In this document: in pieces, positions 25,668 through 33,001 of the stretch
Position numbering within the stretch: the first letter of the stretch is position 1
Layout of the letters: every line of letters begins with the position of its first letter
Source: Undibacterium sp. KW1
GTDB lineage: Bacteria; Pseudomonadota; Gammaproteobacteria; Burkholderiales; Burkholderiaceae_D
Direction of reading: 5' to 3'
NCBI RefSeq assembly: GCF_009937955.1
Contig: NZ_AP018439.1
Span: 1,240,001 to 1,304,000 of the forward strand
DNA: 64,000 bases
Made by a program: the position numbers and the translations under genes
The notes under the pieces: generated by a model
What the model saw: the letters and a program-made list of their open reading frames with translations, nothing else
Databases searched by the model: none
Told to the model about the DNA's origin: nothing

Positions 25668-28268
25668 TTATTTGAACGCGTACTTAACAGAGAATTGGAA
25701 ACGACGGCCAAATGGACTGTTATAACCTGAGTTGTATGGGAATGAACCATTATTCAGCGCGCTACGGGCATCAAATGGTGGCTTGGTATCGAACAGGTTG
25801 GAGATGTTCAATGCCAGTTCCATGTTTTTGAAGCCCTTGTAACCTGTAAACCAGTTCCAGGTTGTTGTGGAAGCTACGCGGCAGTAGGAAGCAGGAGCGC
25901 CATAGATGATGTCGATCTTGCAGCTCTCTGCCGGTGTACCAACATAGTCATAACCAGAGATATAGTTACCAGACGCTTCATGTGACCATGGGCCTTTTTC
26001 CCAGCCAACTGCGAGGGAGCCACGGAATTCAGGCTGGCTGTAGGTCTTGTTGTAATCAACCGTTTCGCTATCCGGGAATGGCGTTGTCAGATATTCCCTG
26101 GTCAGGGACATTTTTGAACGGAAGTTCAGTTTGCCGTATTCACCCAGATTCTGTTTGCCCTTGAAGTCCAGATCAAAACCACTGACCTGTGTTTTACCGA
26201 TATTGATGTACGGCAGGTTTACTTCAGTGATATGACCACCTTTATCGCGGGTAATGTATTTCGCGAAGTTAGGGTCTTTCTGGTTCGACAGCAAATAGGT
26301 GATGTCCAGAGAGCTGATTTCATCACGACGTTCTATCTTGTAATAGTCTAGGGTGACGCTATAGTCCTTGACAGGTTCCCAAACGATACCGATGGTGTTG
26401 CTGGTGGATTTTTCTGGCTTGAGGTTGGCATTACCAGAAATGTTTGCCTTCAGCGAGATATTGCAGTCTGGTTCTTCACCAGTCTGGCACAGTACCGGAT
26501 CTTGCTGGCCGTTATAGAAACCAACTGAGACAGATGGAGAAATTTCACGGAAGTTAGGCGCACGGAAGCCTTTTGCAATCGTGCCGCGCAACACTACAGT
26601 TGGAAGCACACTCCATTTTGCACCTATCTTCGGTGTCAGAGAATTGCCACCGACACTGTAATTATCTGCACGCACCGCAGTGGACAGTTCCAGGGATTTC
26701 AGTACAGGCAGATTCAACTCACCATACGCAGATGCGACATTACGGCTGGAGAATGGCAACTTTGGCAAACCACCGATGGAATAAACGCGTTGATCCAGGA
26801 AGTACTGGTCGTCGACGTCACTGGTGGATTCGCGGCGGTATTCAATACCGGCAGCGCTACCGGCAAAGCCACCTGGCAATTCAAACAATTCAGAATTACT
26901 GACTTTGAGATCAGCAAACCAGGTTTTATTTTCGCCCTGACGTCTCAACATAGGAGAGATTCTGGCGCGCACATCAGCTGCATTGTTGGCGGCGCCAGGC
27001 ACATAAGTGCCATTTGCCAGTGCGGCTTCCATCTGATCGGTGATGATGAATCCGCGTTGATCTACGTTGACTTTACTTTGCAGGTAGCCGAGCGACGTAT
27101 CATATTCCCAACTGCCCAATGTGCCTTTGAAACCGCCGATGACACGTGTTTCAGTATCCTTGACATCAATAGTGCGGGCACCCAGGTCGCCGGTACGCAC
27201 CAGGTAACTCTTACCGCCAGCTATCGTGAAAGTGCCAGCGTCGTCATTCGCGTAAAACTGTGGATCAAAACGCAAATTGGTTTTGATTTGCGTGACCCCA
27301 GCTTCGATGAAGAAACTGTGATTCGCGCTGAACTGATATTCGCCACGGGCGAAGAAGGAATCGTTGGAACGTTTTGGAACCGCATCAGTCCAGTCAAAAC
27401 GATCCAGCAGGCAGCGGCCGTTTGGTGCCAGGTTAGCTGTAGGGCATCCTGGCAGGGCAGTAATCACGTTATTGATCAGGACATTGCCAGGTACGGAGTA
27501 AGCTGTGCGGCGATCGCCTTTGGTAATGCCAAAACCACGGTAATCCTGGCTGTTATAGGCATTGATGTCGCGCATGGACAGTGCATCAGAGTCGTGATGC
27601 TCGAAAAAGCCCATCAGATTAAACTTGTCTGCTGCAATATCGCCCATGCCATAGGAGAGATTGAAGTCTTTGGATTTTGCCTTGCCGTGAGAGGTTGTGC
27701 CACCACTGACTTTGACTTCGCTGCCAGTGTAGTCTTTTCTCAGCCAGATATTGATTACGCCTGCGATCGCTTCCGAACCATAGATTGCGGATGCGCCATC
27801 GAGCAGGACGTCGATATGATCAACGGCACCGACAGGTATCGCGTCAAGATTGGCAAATTGTGACTGGAAGCCGGTAATGCCATATTGTGCAACACGGCGG
27901 CCATTGACCAGTACCAGAGTGGCGCCGCTACCCAGACCGCGCAGGGATGCAGTTGTTGCGCCAGGAGAGAAACCGTTGTATTCAACACCGGTCAGGGCGC
28001 CGGCATTGTTTGAAGAAAGATTTTGAATAACAGATGACAGACTGGTGGCACCTGTTTTTTCCAGCTCGGCCCTGGTAATGATCTGTACCGGTGAGGCACC
28101 TTCGGTCTGTACACGTTTGATGTTTGAACCGGTAATTTCAATTTTTTGCAGTTTTGCAGGTTCTTCTGTAACGGCTTGCGCGTAACCGTTCATGGTGAGC
28201 ATAGAGCCGGCCATCAGGCACAGGGCAGTACGCACCAATTGAGAAGCTTTTTTTTCTTTCAGGTACAT
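25668..28268 (-). CDS. TonB-dependent receptor 2
   Basis: An 866-residue outer-membrane receptor. The signal peptide ends in NGYAQA. The plug has KIEITGSNIKRVQTEGASPV, LRGLGSGATLVLVNGRRVAQ and LLDGASAIYGSEAIAGVINI; the barrel ends in RFQFSVKYAFK with a terminal aromatic residue. It shares plug motifs and the N-terminal KEK..S..VR.AL...AGSML with receptor 1, indicating duplication of the receptor-peptidase module. AAGGTGGAAG precedes the ATG. The ligand is unknown; peptide is a reasonable guess given the downstream peptidase. Confidence 0.92.
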   Translation of the reverse strand: MYLKEKKASQLVRTALCLMAGSMLTMNGYAQAVTEEPAKLQKIEITGSNIKRVQTEGASPVQIITRAELEKTGATSLSSVIQNLSSNNAGALTGVEYNGFSPGATTASLRGLGSGATLVLVNGRRVAQYGITGFQSQFANLDAIPVGAVDHIDVLLDGASAIYGSEAIAGVINIWLRKDYTGSEVKVSGGTTSHGKAKSKDFNLSYGMGDIAADKFNLMGFFEHHDSDALSMRDINAYNSQDYRGFGITKGDRRTAYSVPGNVLINNVITALPGCPTANLAPNGRCLLDRFDWTDAVPKRSNDSFFARGEYQFSANHSFFIEAGVTQIKTNLRFDPQFYANDDAGTFTIAGGKSYLVRTGDLGARTIDVKDTETRVIGGFKGTLGSWEYDTSLGYLQSKVNVDQRGFIITDQMEAALANGTYVPGAANNAADVRARISPMLRRQGENKTWFADLKVSNSELFELPGGFAGSAAGIEYRRESTSDVDDQYFLDQRVYSIGGLPKLPFSSRNVASAYGELNLPVLKSLELSTAVRADNYSVGGNSLTPKIGAKWSVLPTVVLRGTIAKGFRAPNFREISPSVSVGFYNGQQDPVLCQTGEEPDCNISLKANISGNANLKPEKSTSNTIGIVWEPVKDYSVTLDYYKIERRDEISSLDITYLLSNQKDPNFAKYITRDKGGHITEVNLPYINIGKTQVSGFDLDFKGKQNLGEYGKLNFRSKMSLTREYLTTPFPDSETVDYNKTYSQPEFRGSLAVGWEKGPWSHEASGNYISGYDYVGTPAESCKIDIIYGAPASYCRVASTTTWNWFTGYKGFKNMELALNISNLFDTKPPFDARSALNNGSFPYNSGYNSPFGRRFQFSVKYAFK

Positions 28269-28850
28269 ATATTTTCACTTCCACCTTAAGTTGTTATTAA
28301 TTTTATCGGCGGCAATCAAACCGTTTTGCTGTTGTATGGTCGGTTTGGTCAGCATCGATAGGGCAAACTACATGGCCTGTTATATTTTTTTAGCCATGCA
28401 GGCAAAGCCAGAATGAAGATCTGGCTTGCGCGGTATTATGTAATGGGATGTAACAGAATTGTTAATAATTGTTGCTTGCAAACTACGGAAATAAATATTA
28501 TGCATTTAATAAATATGAAATTTTGTAAATCATTATTTGAGGCTTGAGAATTCGAAAATTCTCATATTTTCCTGACATTATTTTGTGCTTTTTTTATTTG
28601 TGATCTTGCATCTTGATGAAATTGAATTTTTGTAGTTCAAATATGTTTCTGGCTTGTCTGAAGTTTGTTCAGCAGCGTTTTTAATGTTTGCACTTCATTC
28701 GACGTATTCGATACCTGGGTTTGCAAGTTCATTCTTGCCAATAGCCCAAATTAAATGATGTTGAACACACACTTGCGTCCCAGCCAGACATCCTGAGGCG
28801 ATATAATCTGTGCCTGTTTTTTTGCAAATCCAGTTTTTTGAGAGTGTAAT
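28269..28850. other. AT-rich intergenic region between receptor 2 and ybaK
   Basis: About 580 bp without a gene. It contains AAGCCAGA-ATGAAGA-TCTGGCTT (28405-28427), a leader hairpin for receptor 2, and TGAGAATT-CGAA-AATTCTCA (28545-28564), a perfect 8-bp dyad that could be an operator. I saw no other structure. Confidence 0.5.
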
Positions 28851-29342
28851 TTGGCTAAGAAAGAACATGTATCAGTCACTCAGGCAACTCAGTTGCTGCG
28901 CAAGCACAAGGCTGAGTTTACCGAGCACCCGTATGCGTATGAAGAACATGGCGGCACTTCAGTGTCTGCCCGTGAACTCGGTGTGGATGAGCACCACGTT
29001 GTGAAAACCCTGGTCATGCAGGATGAAGCTGCCAAGCCCATGATCGTGCTCATGCATGGGGACAAAAAGGTTTCTACCAAAAACCTGGCTCGGCAGATAG
29101 GCTGCAAGTCAGTCGAACCCTGCAAGCCTGAAAATGCGCAAAAGCATTCAGGTTACCTGGTTGGCGGCACGTCTCCCTTTGGCACTAAAAAGGCCATGCC
29201 TGTTTATGTGGAGCGCAGCATACTGGCGCTGCCAAAAATTTATATCAATGGTGGCCAGCGCGGCTATCTGATCGGCATTGCCCCCAGCTTGCTGGAAAGT
29301 CTGTTGCAGGCACGGCCAGTCGATTGTGCCATCGACGAATGA
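28851..29342 (+). CDS. ybaK: Cys-tRNA(Pro) deacylase YbaK
   Basis: A 163-residue cytoplasmic editing enzyme that hydrolyses cysteine wrongly attached to tRNA(Pro). The family pattern is clear: GGTSVSARELGVDEHHVVKT, KKVSTKNLARQIG, and GYLVGGTSPFGTKKAMPVYV with the catalytic-site Lys and Gly residues. The likely start is TTG (MAKKEH), preceded by GAGAGTG. It precedes plsY in the same direction, 87 bp apart. Confidence 0.93.
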   Translation: MAKKEHVSVTQATQLLRKHKAEFTEHPYAYEEHGGTSVSARELGVDEHHVVKTLVMQDEAAKPMIVLMHGDKKVSTKNLARQIGCKSVEPCKPENAQKHSGYLVGGTSPFGTKKAMPVYVERSILALPKIYINGGQRGYLIGIAPSLLESLLQARPVDCAIDE

Positions 29343-29429
29343 ATCCAGTTTCAAGAATTTTGCGAGGCTGGCTGATTCTGCTACTGGCCTGGCTTATACT
29401 TGCGAAGCTTAAAGAAATGAAGGAATAAG

Positions 29430-30083
29430 ATGAATACAATTCTGGCGGCAGTTGCCGCTTACCTGATCGGTTCACTGTCGTTTGCAGTGGTGGTCAGCAA
29501 GCTGTTTGGCCTGGCTGATCCGCGCACTTATGGCTCAAAAAACCCGGGCGCGACCAATGTACTGCGTAGTGGGAACAAGGCCGCAGCGGTGTTGACGCTG
29601 TTGGGTGATGCCTTCAAGGGCTGGTTGGCGGTATGGCTGGCAATCCGCTACCAGGATCAGTTTGATCTTGGTGACACGGGCGTTGCCATCGTTGCCCTGG
29701 CAGTGTTCATCGGTCATTTGTGGCCAGTATTTTTCAAGTTCGTTGGCGGCAAAGGCGTGGCAACGGCAGCCGGTATCTTAATCGGCATCGATATCTGGCT
29801 GGGTGTGGCGACACTGGTGAGCTGGCTGATGGTGGCGTTTGCCTTTCGCTATTCTTCGCTGGCAGCCCTGGTCGCGGCGATATTTGCACCGTTTTATTAT
29901 GGCTTGCTGTTTGGCCCGGATGTCAAAATGCTGGCGATTGCCATCATGAGTGCCTTGCTGGTGTATCGCCATAGCCAGAATATCGCGAACCTGATTGCAG
30001 GCAAGGAAAGCCGTCTGGGTAGCAAGAAGACGGCAGTGAAAGACGACAAGAAAGAAGATAAAAAGCAGGACAAGAAAAAATAA
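29430..30083 (+). CDS. plsY: Acyl-phosphate:glycerol-3-phosphate acyltransferase PlsY
   Basis: A 217-residue inner-membrane enzyme that makes lysophosphatidic acid from acyl-phosphate and glycerol-3-phosphate. It has five hydrophobic segments and the three cytoplasmic motifs: [30 protein letters not shown] and [17 protein letters not shown]. The last 17 residues are an unusual run of Lys and Asp/Glu ([14 protein letters not shown]), absent from most homologues I know. An AAGGAATAAG site precedes the ATG. Confidence 0.94.
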   Translation: MNTILAAVAAYLIGSLSFAVVVSKLFGLADPRTYGSKNPGATNVLRSGNKAAAVLTLLGDAFKGWLAVWLAIRYQDQFDLGDTGVAIVALAVFIGHLWPVFFKFVGGKGVATAAGILIGIDIWLGVATLVSWLMVAFAFRYSSLAALVAAIFAPFYYGLLFGPDVKMLAIAIMSALLVYRHSQNIANLIAGKESRLGSKKTAVKDDKKEDKKQDKKK

Positions 30084-30120
30084 GTCTTAAATTTTGTAAA
30101 TAAATCTAGATTATTCGCTA

Positions 30121-30172
30121 CCCCTCATTTATGCTTAAAAAGCGCCGTGCTTTTTTATTCATAAATGAGGGG
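30121..30172 (+). promoter_or_regulatory. Nested hairpin covering the ribosome binding site of the next gene
   Basis: CCCCTCATTTATG (30121-30133) pairs perfectly with CATAAATGAGGGG (30160-30172). Inside lies AAAAAGC-GCCGT-GCTTTTT (30137-30155), which alone resembles a weak terminator. The right outer arm contains GAGGGG, the ribosome binding site for the ATG at 30180. The structure could both end plsY transcription and block translation of the Cache-type gene. Confidence 0.7.
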
Positions 30173-30179
30173 GTTGCTT

Positions 30180-30641
30180 ATGCTGACGCGATTTGTGAAA
30201 CTTTGGATGGCAGGCTTGTTCACTTTGGGCTTGATGAGTTTTCCGGCCCAGGCAGCAGAGCATGGCAGTGCCAATGAGGCCAAGGCCATGGTGCAAAAAG
30301 CCATCGATGCAATGAAAAAGCATGGTGTCGAGGCGACTGTAGCCGAGATCAACAAGCGCGATGGTCAGTACCAGGACCGTGACTTATATGTCGTTGTCTA
30401 TGACATGAATGGCAAAAATCTCGCTCACCTGAATCCCAAGATGGTAGGCAAGGAAATGTTTGACCTCACCGATATCGATGGCAAATTTTTTATACGCGAG
30501 CGTATAGAACTGGTCAAAGCCAAGGGTAAGGCCTGGCAGGATTATAAATTCATTAATCCCACGACCAAGCAGATCGAACCCAAGTCCATGTATGTGGAAA
30601 AATTCGAGAATGTGATCGTCGGCTGTGGTATCTATAAATAG
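30180..30641 (+). CDS. Periplasmic single-Cache-domain protein
   Basis: A 153-residue exported protein. The signal peptide ends in FPAQAA. The rest resembles a single Cache (sCache_2-like) sensor domain without any attached signalling domain: KAMVQKAIDAMKKHG helix, then DLYVVVYDMNGKNLAHLNP, MVGKEMFDLTDIDGKFFIRE and a final strand ENVIVGCGIYK. Stand-alone proteins of this kind are common in betaproteobacteria and probably bind small ligands. I chose the ATG of MLTRFVK because GAGGGGG lies 7 bp upstream; another ATG lies five codons earlier. The site is buried in the hairpin at 30121-30172. Confidence 0.8.
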   Translation: MLTRFVKLWMAGLFTLGLMSFPAQAAEHGSANEAKAMVQKAIDAMKKHGVEATVAEINKRDGQYQDRDLYVVVYDMNGKNLAHLNPKMVGKEMFDLTDIDGKFFIRERIELVKAKGKAWQDYKFINPTTKQIEPKSMYVEKFENVIVGCGIYK

Positions 30642-30658
30642 CGCTGCCGTGGATAAAA

Positions 30659-31687
30659 TCAGGCGGCAATCAATTCCTGCAAGGGCCAGCGCGGCTTCAC
30701 ATTAAAACCGTAATCCCTGGTCGCCAGGCCAGGATTGTTTTTGAGGCGCATGGCGCCGGCAAAGGCGATCATTGCGCCATTGTCGGTACAAAATTCCAGC
30801 TCAGGGTAATATACCTGGAAGCGCTTCTTTGCCGCTGCCGCATTCAGGGATGCGCGCAACTGCTGGTTGGCACCAACGCCACCAGCGATCACCAGACGCT
30901 TCAGTCCACTTTCTTTCATCGCGGTGACGCACTTGGCGGTCAGCACGGCGACGATAGCATCGACAAAGCCACGCGCAATATTTGCCTTGTCTTGCTCACA
31001 GATGTTTGCCGGGTGGTTTTTAACAACCGTCAGTACCGCTGTCTTCAAACCAGAGAAACTGAAGTTCAAGTCCTTGGAATGCAGCATGGGACGTGGGAAC
31101 TGGTAAGCTGCCGGGTCACCAAACTCTGCCATGCGCGAGATAGCCGGTCCACCGGGATAAGACAGACCCAGCAATTTGGCTGACTTGTCAAAGGCTTCAC
31201 CCGCAGCATCGTCCAGGGTTTCTCCCAATAGCTGGTAACGACCGATGCCATCCACCCGCATCAACTGGGTATGCCCACCGGAGACCAGCAGGGCGATAAA
31301 TGGGAACTCCGGTGGCTGGCTGGCCAGCAGGGGAGACAGCAAATGGCCTTCCAGGTGATGGACACCGAGCACGGGCTTATCCAGTGCCATGCCCAGGCCA
31401 CAGGCAACCGAGGCACCAACCAGCAAGGCACCCGCCAGGCCAGGTCCCTGGGTATAGGCAATCGCATTTATGGCCTGTTTTTCTGTGCCAGACTTAGTCA
31501 ACACTTCGGTCAGCAGGGGCAGGGCACGGCGTATATGGTCGCGTGACGCCAGTTCGGGCACGACACCACCATATTCCTGGTGCATGGCGATTTGCGAATG
31601 CAGTGCATGGGCAAGCAGGCCGCGCTCTGTGTCATACAGGGCCAGGCCGGTTTCGTCACAGGAGGATTCAACGCCGAGAACTATCAT
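30659..31687 (-). CDS. tsaD: tRNA N6-adenosine threonylcarbamoyltransferase TsaD
   Basis: A 342-residue cytoplasmic enzyme that transfers the threonylcarbamoyl group to A37 of ANN-decoding tRNAs. The start is the ATG of [14 protein letters not shown], the family's usual N-terminus. The metal ligands in VHHLEGH (about 110-116), the nucleotide-binding VSGGHTQL and [16 protein letters not shown], and [12 protein letters not shown] are all present. It diverges from nasT. TsaE is encoded at 3091-3576. Confidence 0.96.
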   Translation of the reverse strand: MIVLGVESSCDETGLALYDTERGLLAHALHSQIAMHQEYGGVVPELASRDHIRRALPLLTEVLTKSGTEKQAINAIAYTQGPGLAGALLVGASVACGLGMALDKPVLGVHHLEGHLLSPLLASQPPEFPFIALLVSGGHTQLMRVDGIGRYQLLGETLDDAAGEAFDKSAKLLGLSYPGGPAISRMAEFGDPAAYQFPRPMLHSKDLNFSFSGLKTAVLTVVKNHPANICEQDKANIARGFVDAIVAVLTAKCVTAMKESGLKRLVIAGGVGANQQLRASLNAAAAKKRFQVYYPELEFCTDNGAMIAFAGAMRLKNNPGLATRDYGFNVKPRWPLQELIAA

Positions 31688-31831
31688 ATCTGTTTCTAAG
31701 TAAGTGAAAAGCAAACGAATGACATAGACATGGCAAGAATGCAAGCGATTGGCCGCTTGTATTCCAGCGCAGGGATTGGTGTGATTCTTGCTATGGCTGG
31801 TAAACGTAATTATATCTGGCATAGGCCATCA

Positions 31832-32500
31832 ATGCGCGGCAAAGCAAATACTGACGAAGCGACAACACCGGTATCACCCAGTCTGCGGATTGTGGTGGTG
31901 AACACGGTCATCCAGCGCGAAGACGAATTGCAGGAGCACGCCCAGGCACAGTTGGCCCGCTCCCGTGCCTTGCGCATAGGCTTGCTGCAAGCGGGTTATA
32001 ACATCATCGCGGTTATTCCTGGCGACATCTATATGAGCGAGCGCATCGCCCAGTTGCAGCCGGACATGATCATTATTGATGCCGAGTCTGATTCGCGTGA
32101 TGTCCTGGAGCATATGGTCATGCTGACTCGCGATGCGCCGCGTCCCATCGTTTTGTTCACTGAAGATGGCAATCAATCCAATATGGCCGCGGCCATGGAA
32201 GCTGGCGTCTCGGCCTATGTGGTTGCCGGTTTGCAGTCTGAGCGCATCAAGCCTGTGCTGGATGTCGCCATGGCGCGCTTCAATGCAGATCAAAAGCTGC
32301 GTAGCGAATTATCTGATACCAAGGCCAAGCTGCAAGAGCGCAAAACCATAGAACGTGCCAAGGGTTTGCTGATGGAACGCCATCATCTCTCAGAAAACGA
32401 GGCCTATCAAAAAATGCGCAAGCAAGCCATGGAAAAGAACCTGAAGCTGGTCGATCTGGCGCAGCGCATGCTGGATGTGGCGGATTTGCTCGGTGGCTGA
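31832..32500 (+). CDS. nasT: ANTAR-domain antitermination regulator NasT
   Basis: A protein of about 222 residues (start uncertain; ATG at 31793 is an alternative). A pseudo-receiver domain begins at SLRIVVVNT and contains PDMIIIDAESDSRD and RPIVLFTEDGN. A coiled segment leads to the C-terminal ANTAR RNA-binding domain (ERKTIERAKGLLMERHHLSE, then AYQKMRKQAM). NasT proteins bind paired hexaloop hairpins in the leader of nitrate/nitrite genes and prevent termination. Such a leader lies directly downstream at 32777-32860. The usual partner NasS, a nitrate sensor without signal peptide, is not encoded next to it. Confidence 0.9.
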   Translation: MRGKANTDEATTPVSPSLRIVVVNTVIQREDELQEHAQAQLARSRALRIGLLQAGYNIIAVIPGDIYMSERIAQLQPDMIIIDAESDSRDVLEHMVMLTRDAPRPIVLFTEDGNQSNMAAAMEAGVSAYVVAGLQSERIKPVLDVAMARFNADQKLRSELSDTKAKLQERKTIERAKGLLMERHHLSENEAYQKMRKQAMEKNLKLVDLAQRMLDVADLLGG

Positions 32501-32617
32501 ATCTGCTTTGCGCATGTAAATGGTGCATTGCGTCATTTAAGTGCGCGCCAGTTGGTGTTTTTCAGGGATATTTATTTCACTACGCCGGCCTGAGGATAAG
32601 AGTCTTTTAATTTGAGC

Positions 32618-32633
32618 TGGCACGGCAATTGCT
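32618..32633 (+). promoter_or_regulatory. Sigma-54 promoter of the nitrate transport operon
   Basis: TGGCAC-GGCAA-TTGCT matches the -24/-12 consensus, with GG and GC exactly 10 bp apart (GG at 32619-32620, GC at 32631-32632). Transcription would start near 32645. GGTGCA at 32522-32527 is a possible NtrC half-site upstream. NtrC control fits nitrogen assimilation. Confidence 0.8.
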
Positions 32634-32666
32634 ATAGTTAAAGAAAGCGCCAAAGCTGGTGCTAAA

Positions 32667-32768
32667 GAGGTGAATGAAAAATTAAGATGGCTAGGCGTCG
32701 TCGCTGCAGACAGTACTTTAGTACGGCAAAGCGACGCAACAACGCCAGGTTAATTTTTCATTCACCTC
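32667..32768. repeat. Palindromic element 1 (102 bp, 19-bp terminal inverted repeats)
   Basis: GAGGTGAATGAAAAATTAA (32667-32685) is repeated perfectly inverted at 32750-32768. The interior also folds (GTCGCT with AGCGAC, GGCGT with ACGCC). It contains the core AGACAGTACTTTAGTACGGC (32708-32727), which recurs exactly in element 2. No reading frame. It lies inside the transcribed nitrate leader. Confidence 0.85.
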
Positions 32769-32776
32769 GAAGAAAA

Positions 32777-32822
32777 TGTGAGTCTGACTAACGGCGGTCA
32801 CCTCACAAGACAAAGGTGTCTT
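32777..32822 (+). promoter_or_regulatory. ANTAR-target RNA motif (two AxxGxx hexaloop hairpins)
   Basis: Hairpin P1 (32777-32807): TGTGAG with CTCACA, then TGACT with GGTCA, closing on the six-base loop AACGGC. Hairpin P2 (32807-32822): AAGAC with GTCTT around the six-base loop AAAGGT. Both loops have A at position 1 and G at position 4, the known ANTAR recognition pattern. P2 shares bases with the 5' arm of the terminator that follows, so the two cannot form together. Confidence 0.85.
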
Positions 32823-32860
32823 TCCATACGGTTTATCCGTGGTGGAACGACACCTTTTTT
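32812..32860 (+). terminator. Regulated terminator in the nitrate operon leader
   Basis: AAAGGTGTC (32812-32820) pairs with GACACCTTT (32849-32857), with inner helices TTCCA/TGGAA and ACGG/CCGT; six T follow the pairing CACC. Binding of NasT to P1 and P2 would hold the 5' arm in P2 and allow read-through into nrtA. Confidence 0.88.
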
Positions 32861-32870
32861 ATTATCGACG

Positions 32871-32970
32871 GGACTTACGCAAAATTGTCCTAGCAAGGCG
32901 TAGCGACGAAGACAGTACTTTAGTACGGCTAGGAGCTAACAACGCAGCTAGGGCGGTTTTGCGTAAGTCC
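32871..32970. repeat. Palindromic element 2 (100 bp, 14-bp terminal inverted repeats)
   Basis: GGACTTACGCAAAA (32871-32884) is perfectly inverted at 32957-32970; inner arms CCTAGC (32889-32894) and GCTAGG (32947-32952) also pair. The core AGACAGTACTTTAGTACGGC (32910-32929) is identical to that in element 1 and sits at nearly the same offset, though the outer arms are unrelated. It ends 31 bp before the nrtA start. Confidence 0.85.
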
Positions 32971-33001
32971 TAATAGAAATTAATTTAGCTGGAGTGCAGA
33001 C

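Noticed and set aside
14359..28268. A classical lasso-peptide biosynthetic cluster
   Set aside because: The receptor-S9 arrangement is similar, but there is no B-type protease, no asparagine-synthetase-like cyclase and no typical A precursor.
32667..32970. Integron attC sites or an insertion sequence
   Set aside because: The elements lack the paired RYYYAAC/GTTRRRY boxes in attC arrangement, carry no transposase and show no integrase nearby; a non-autonomous repeat family fits better.
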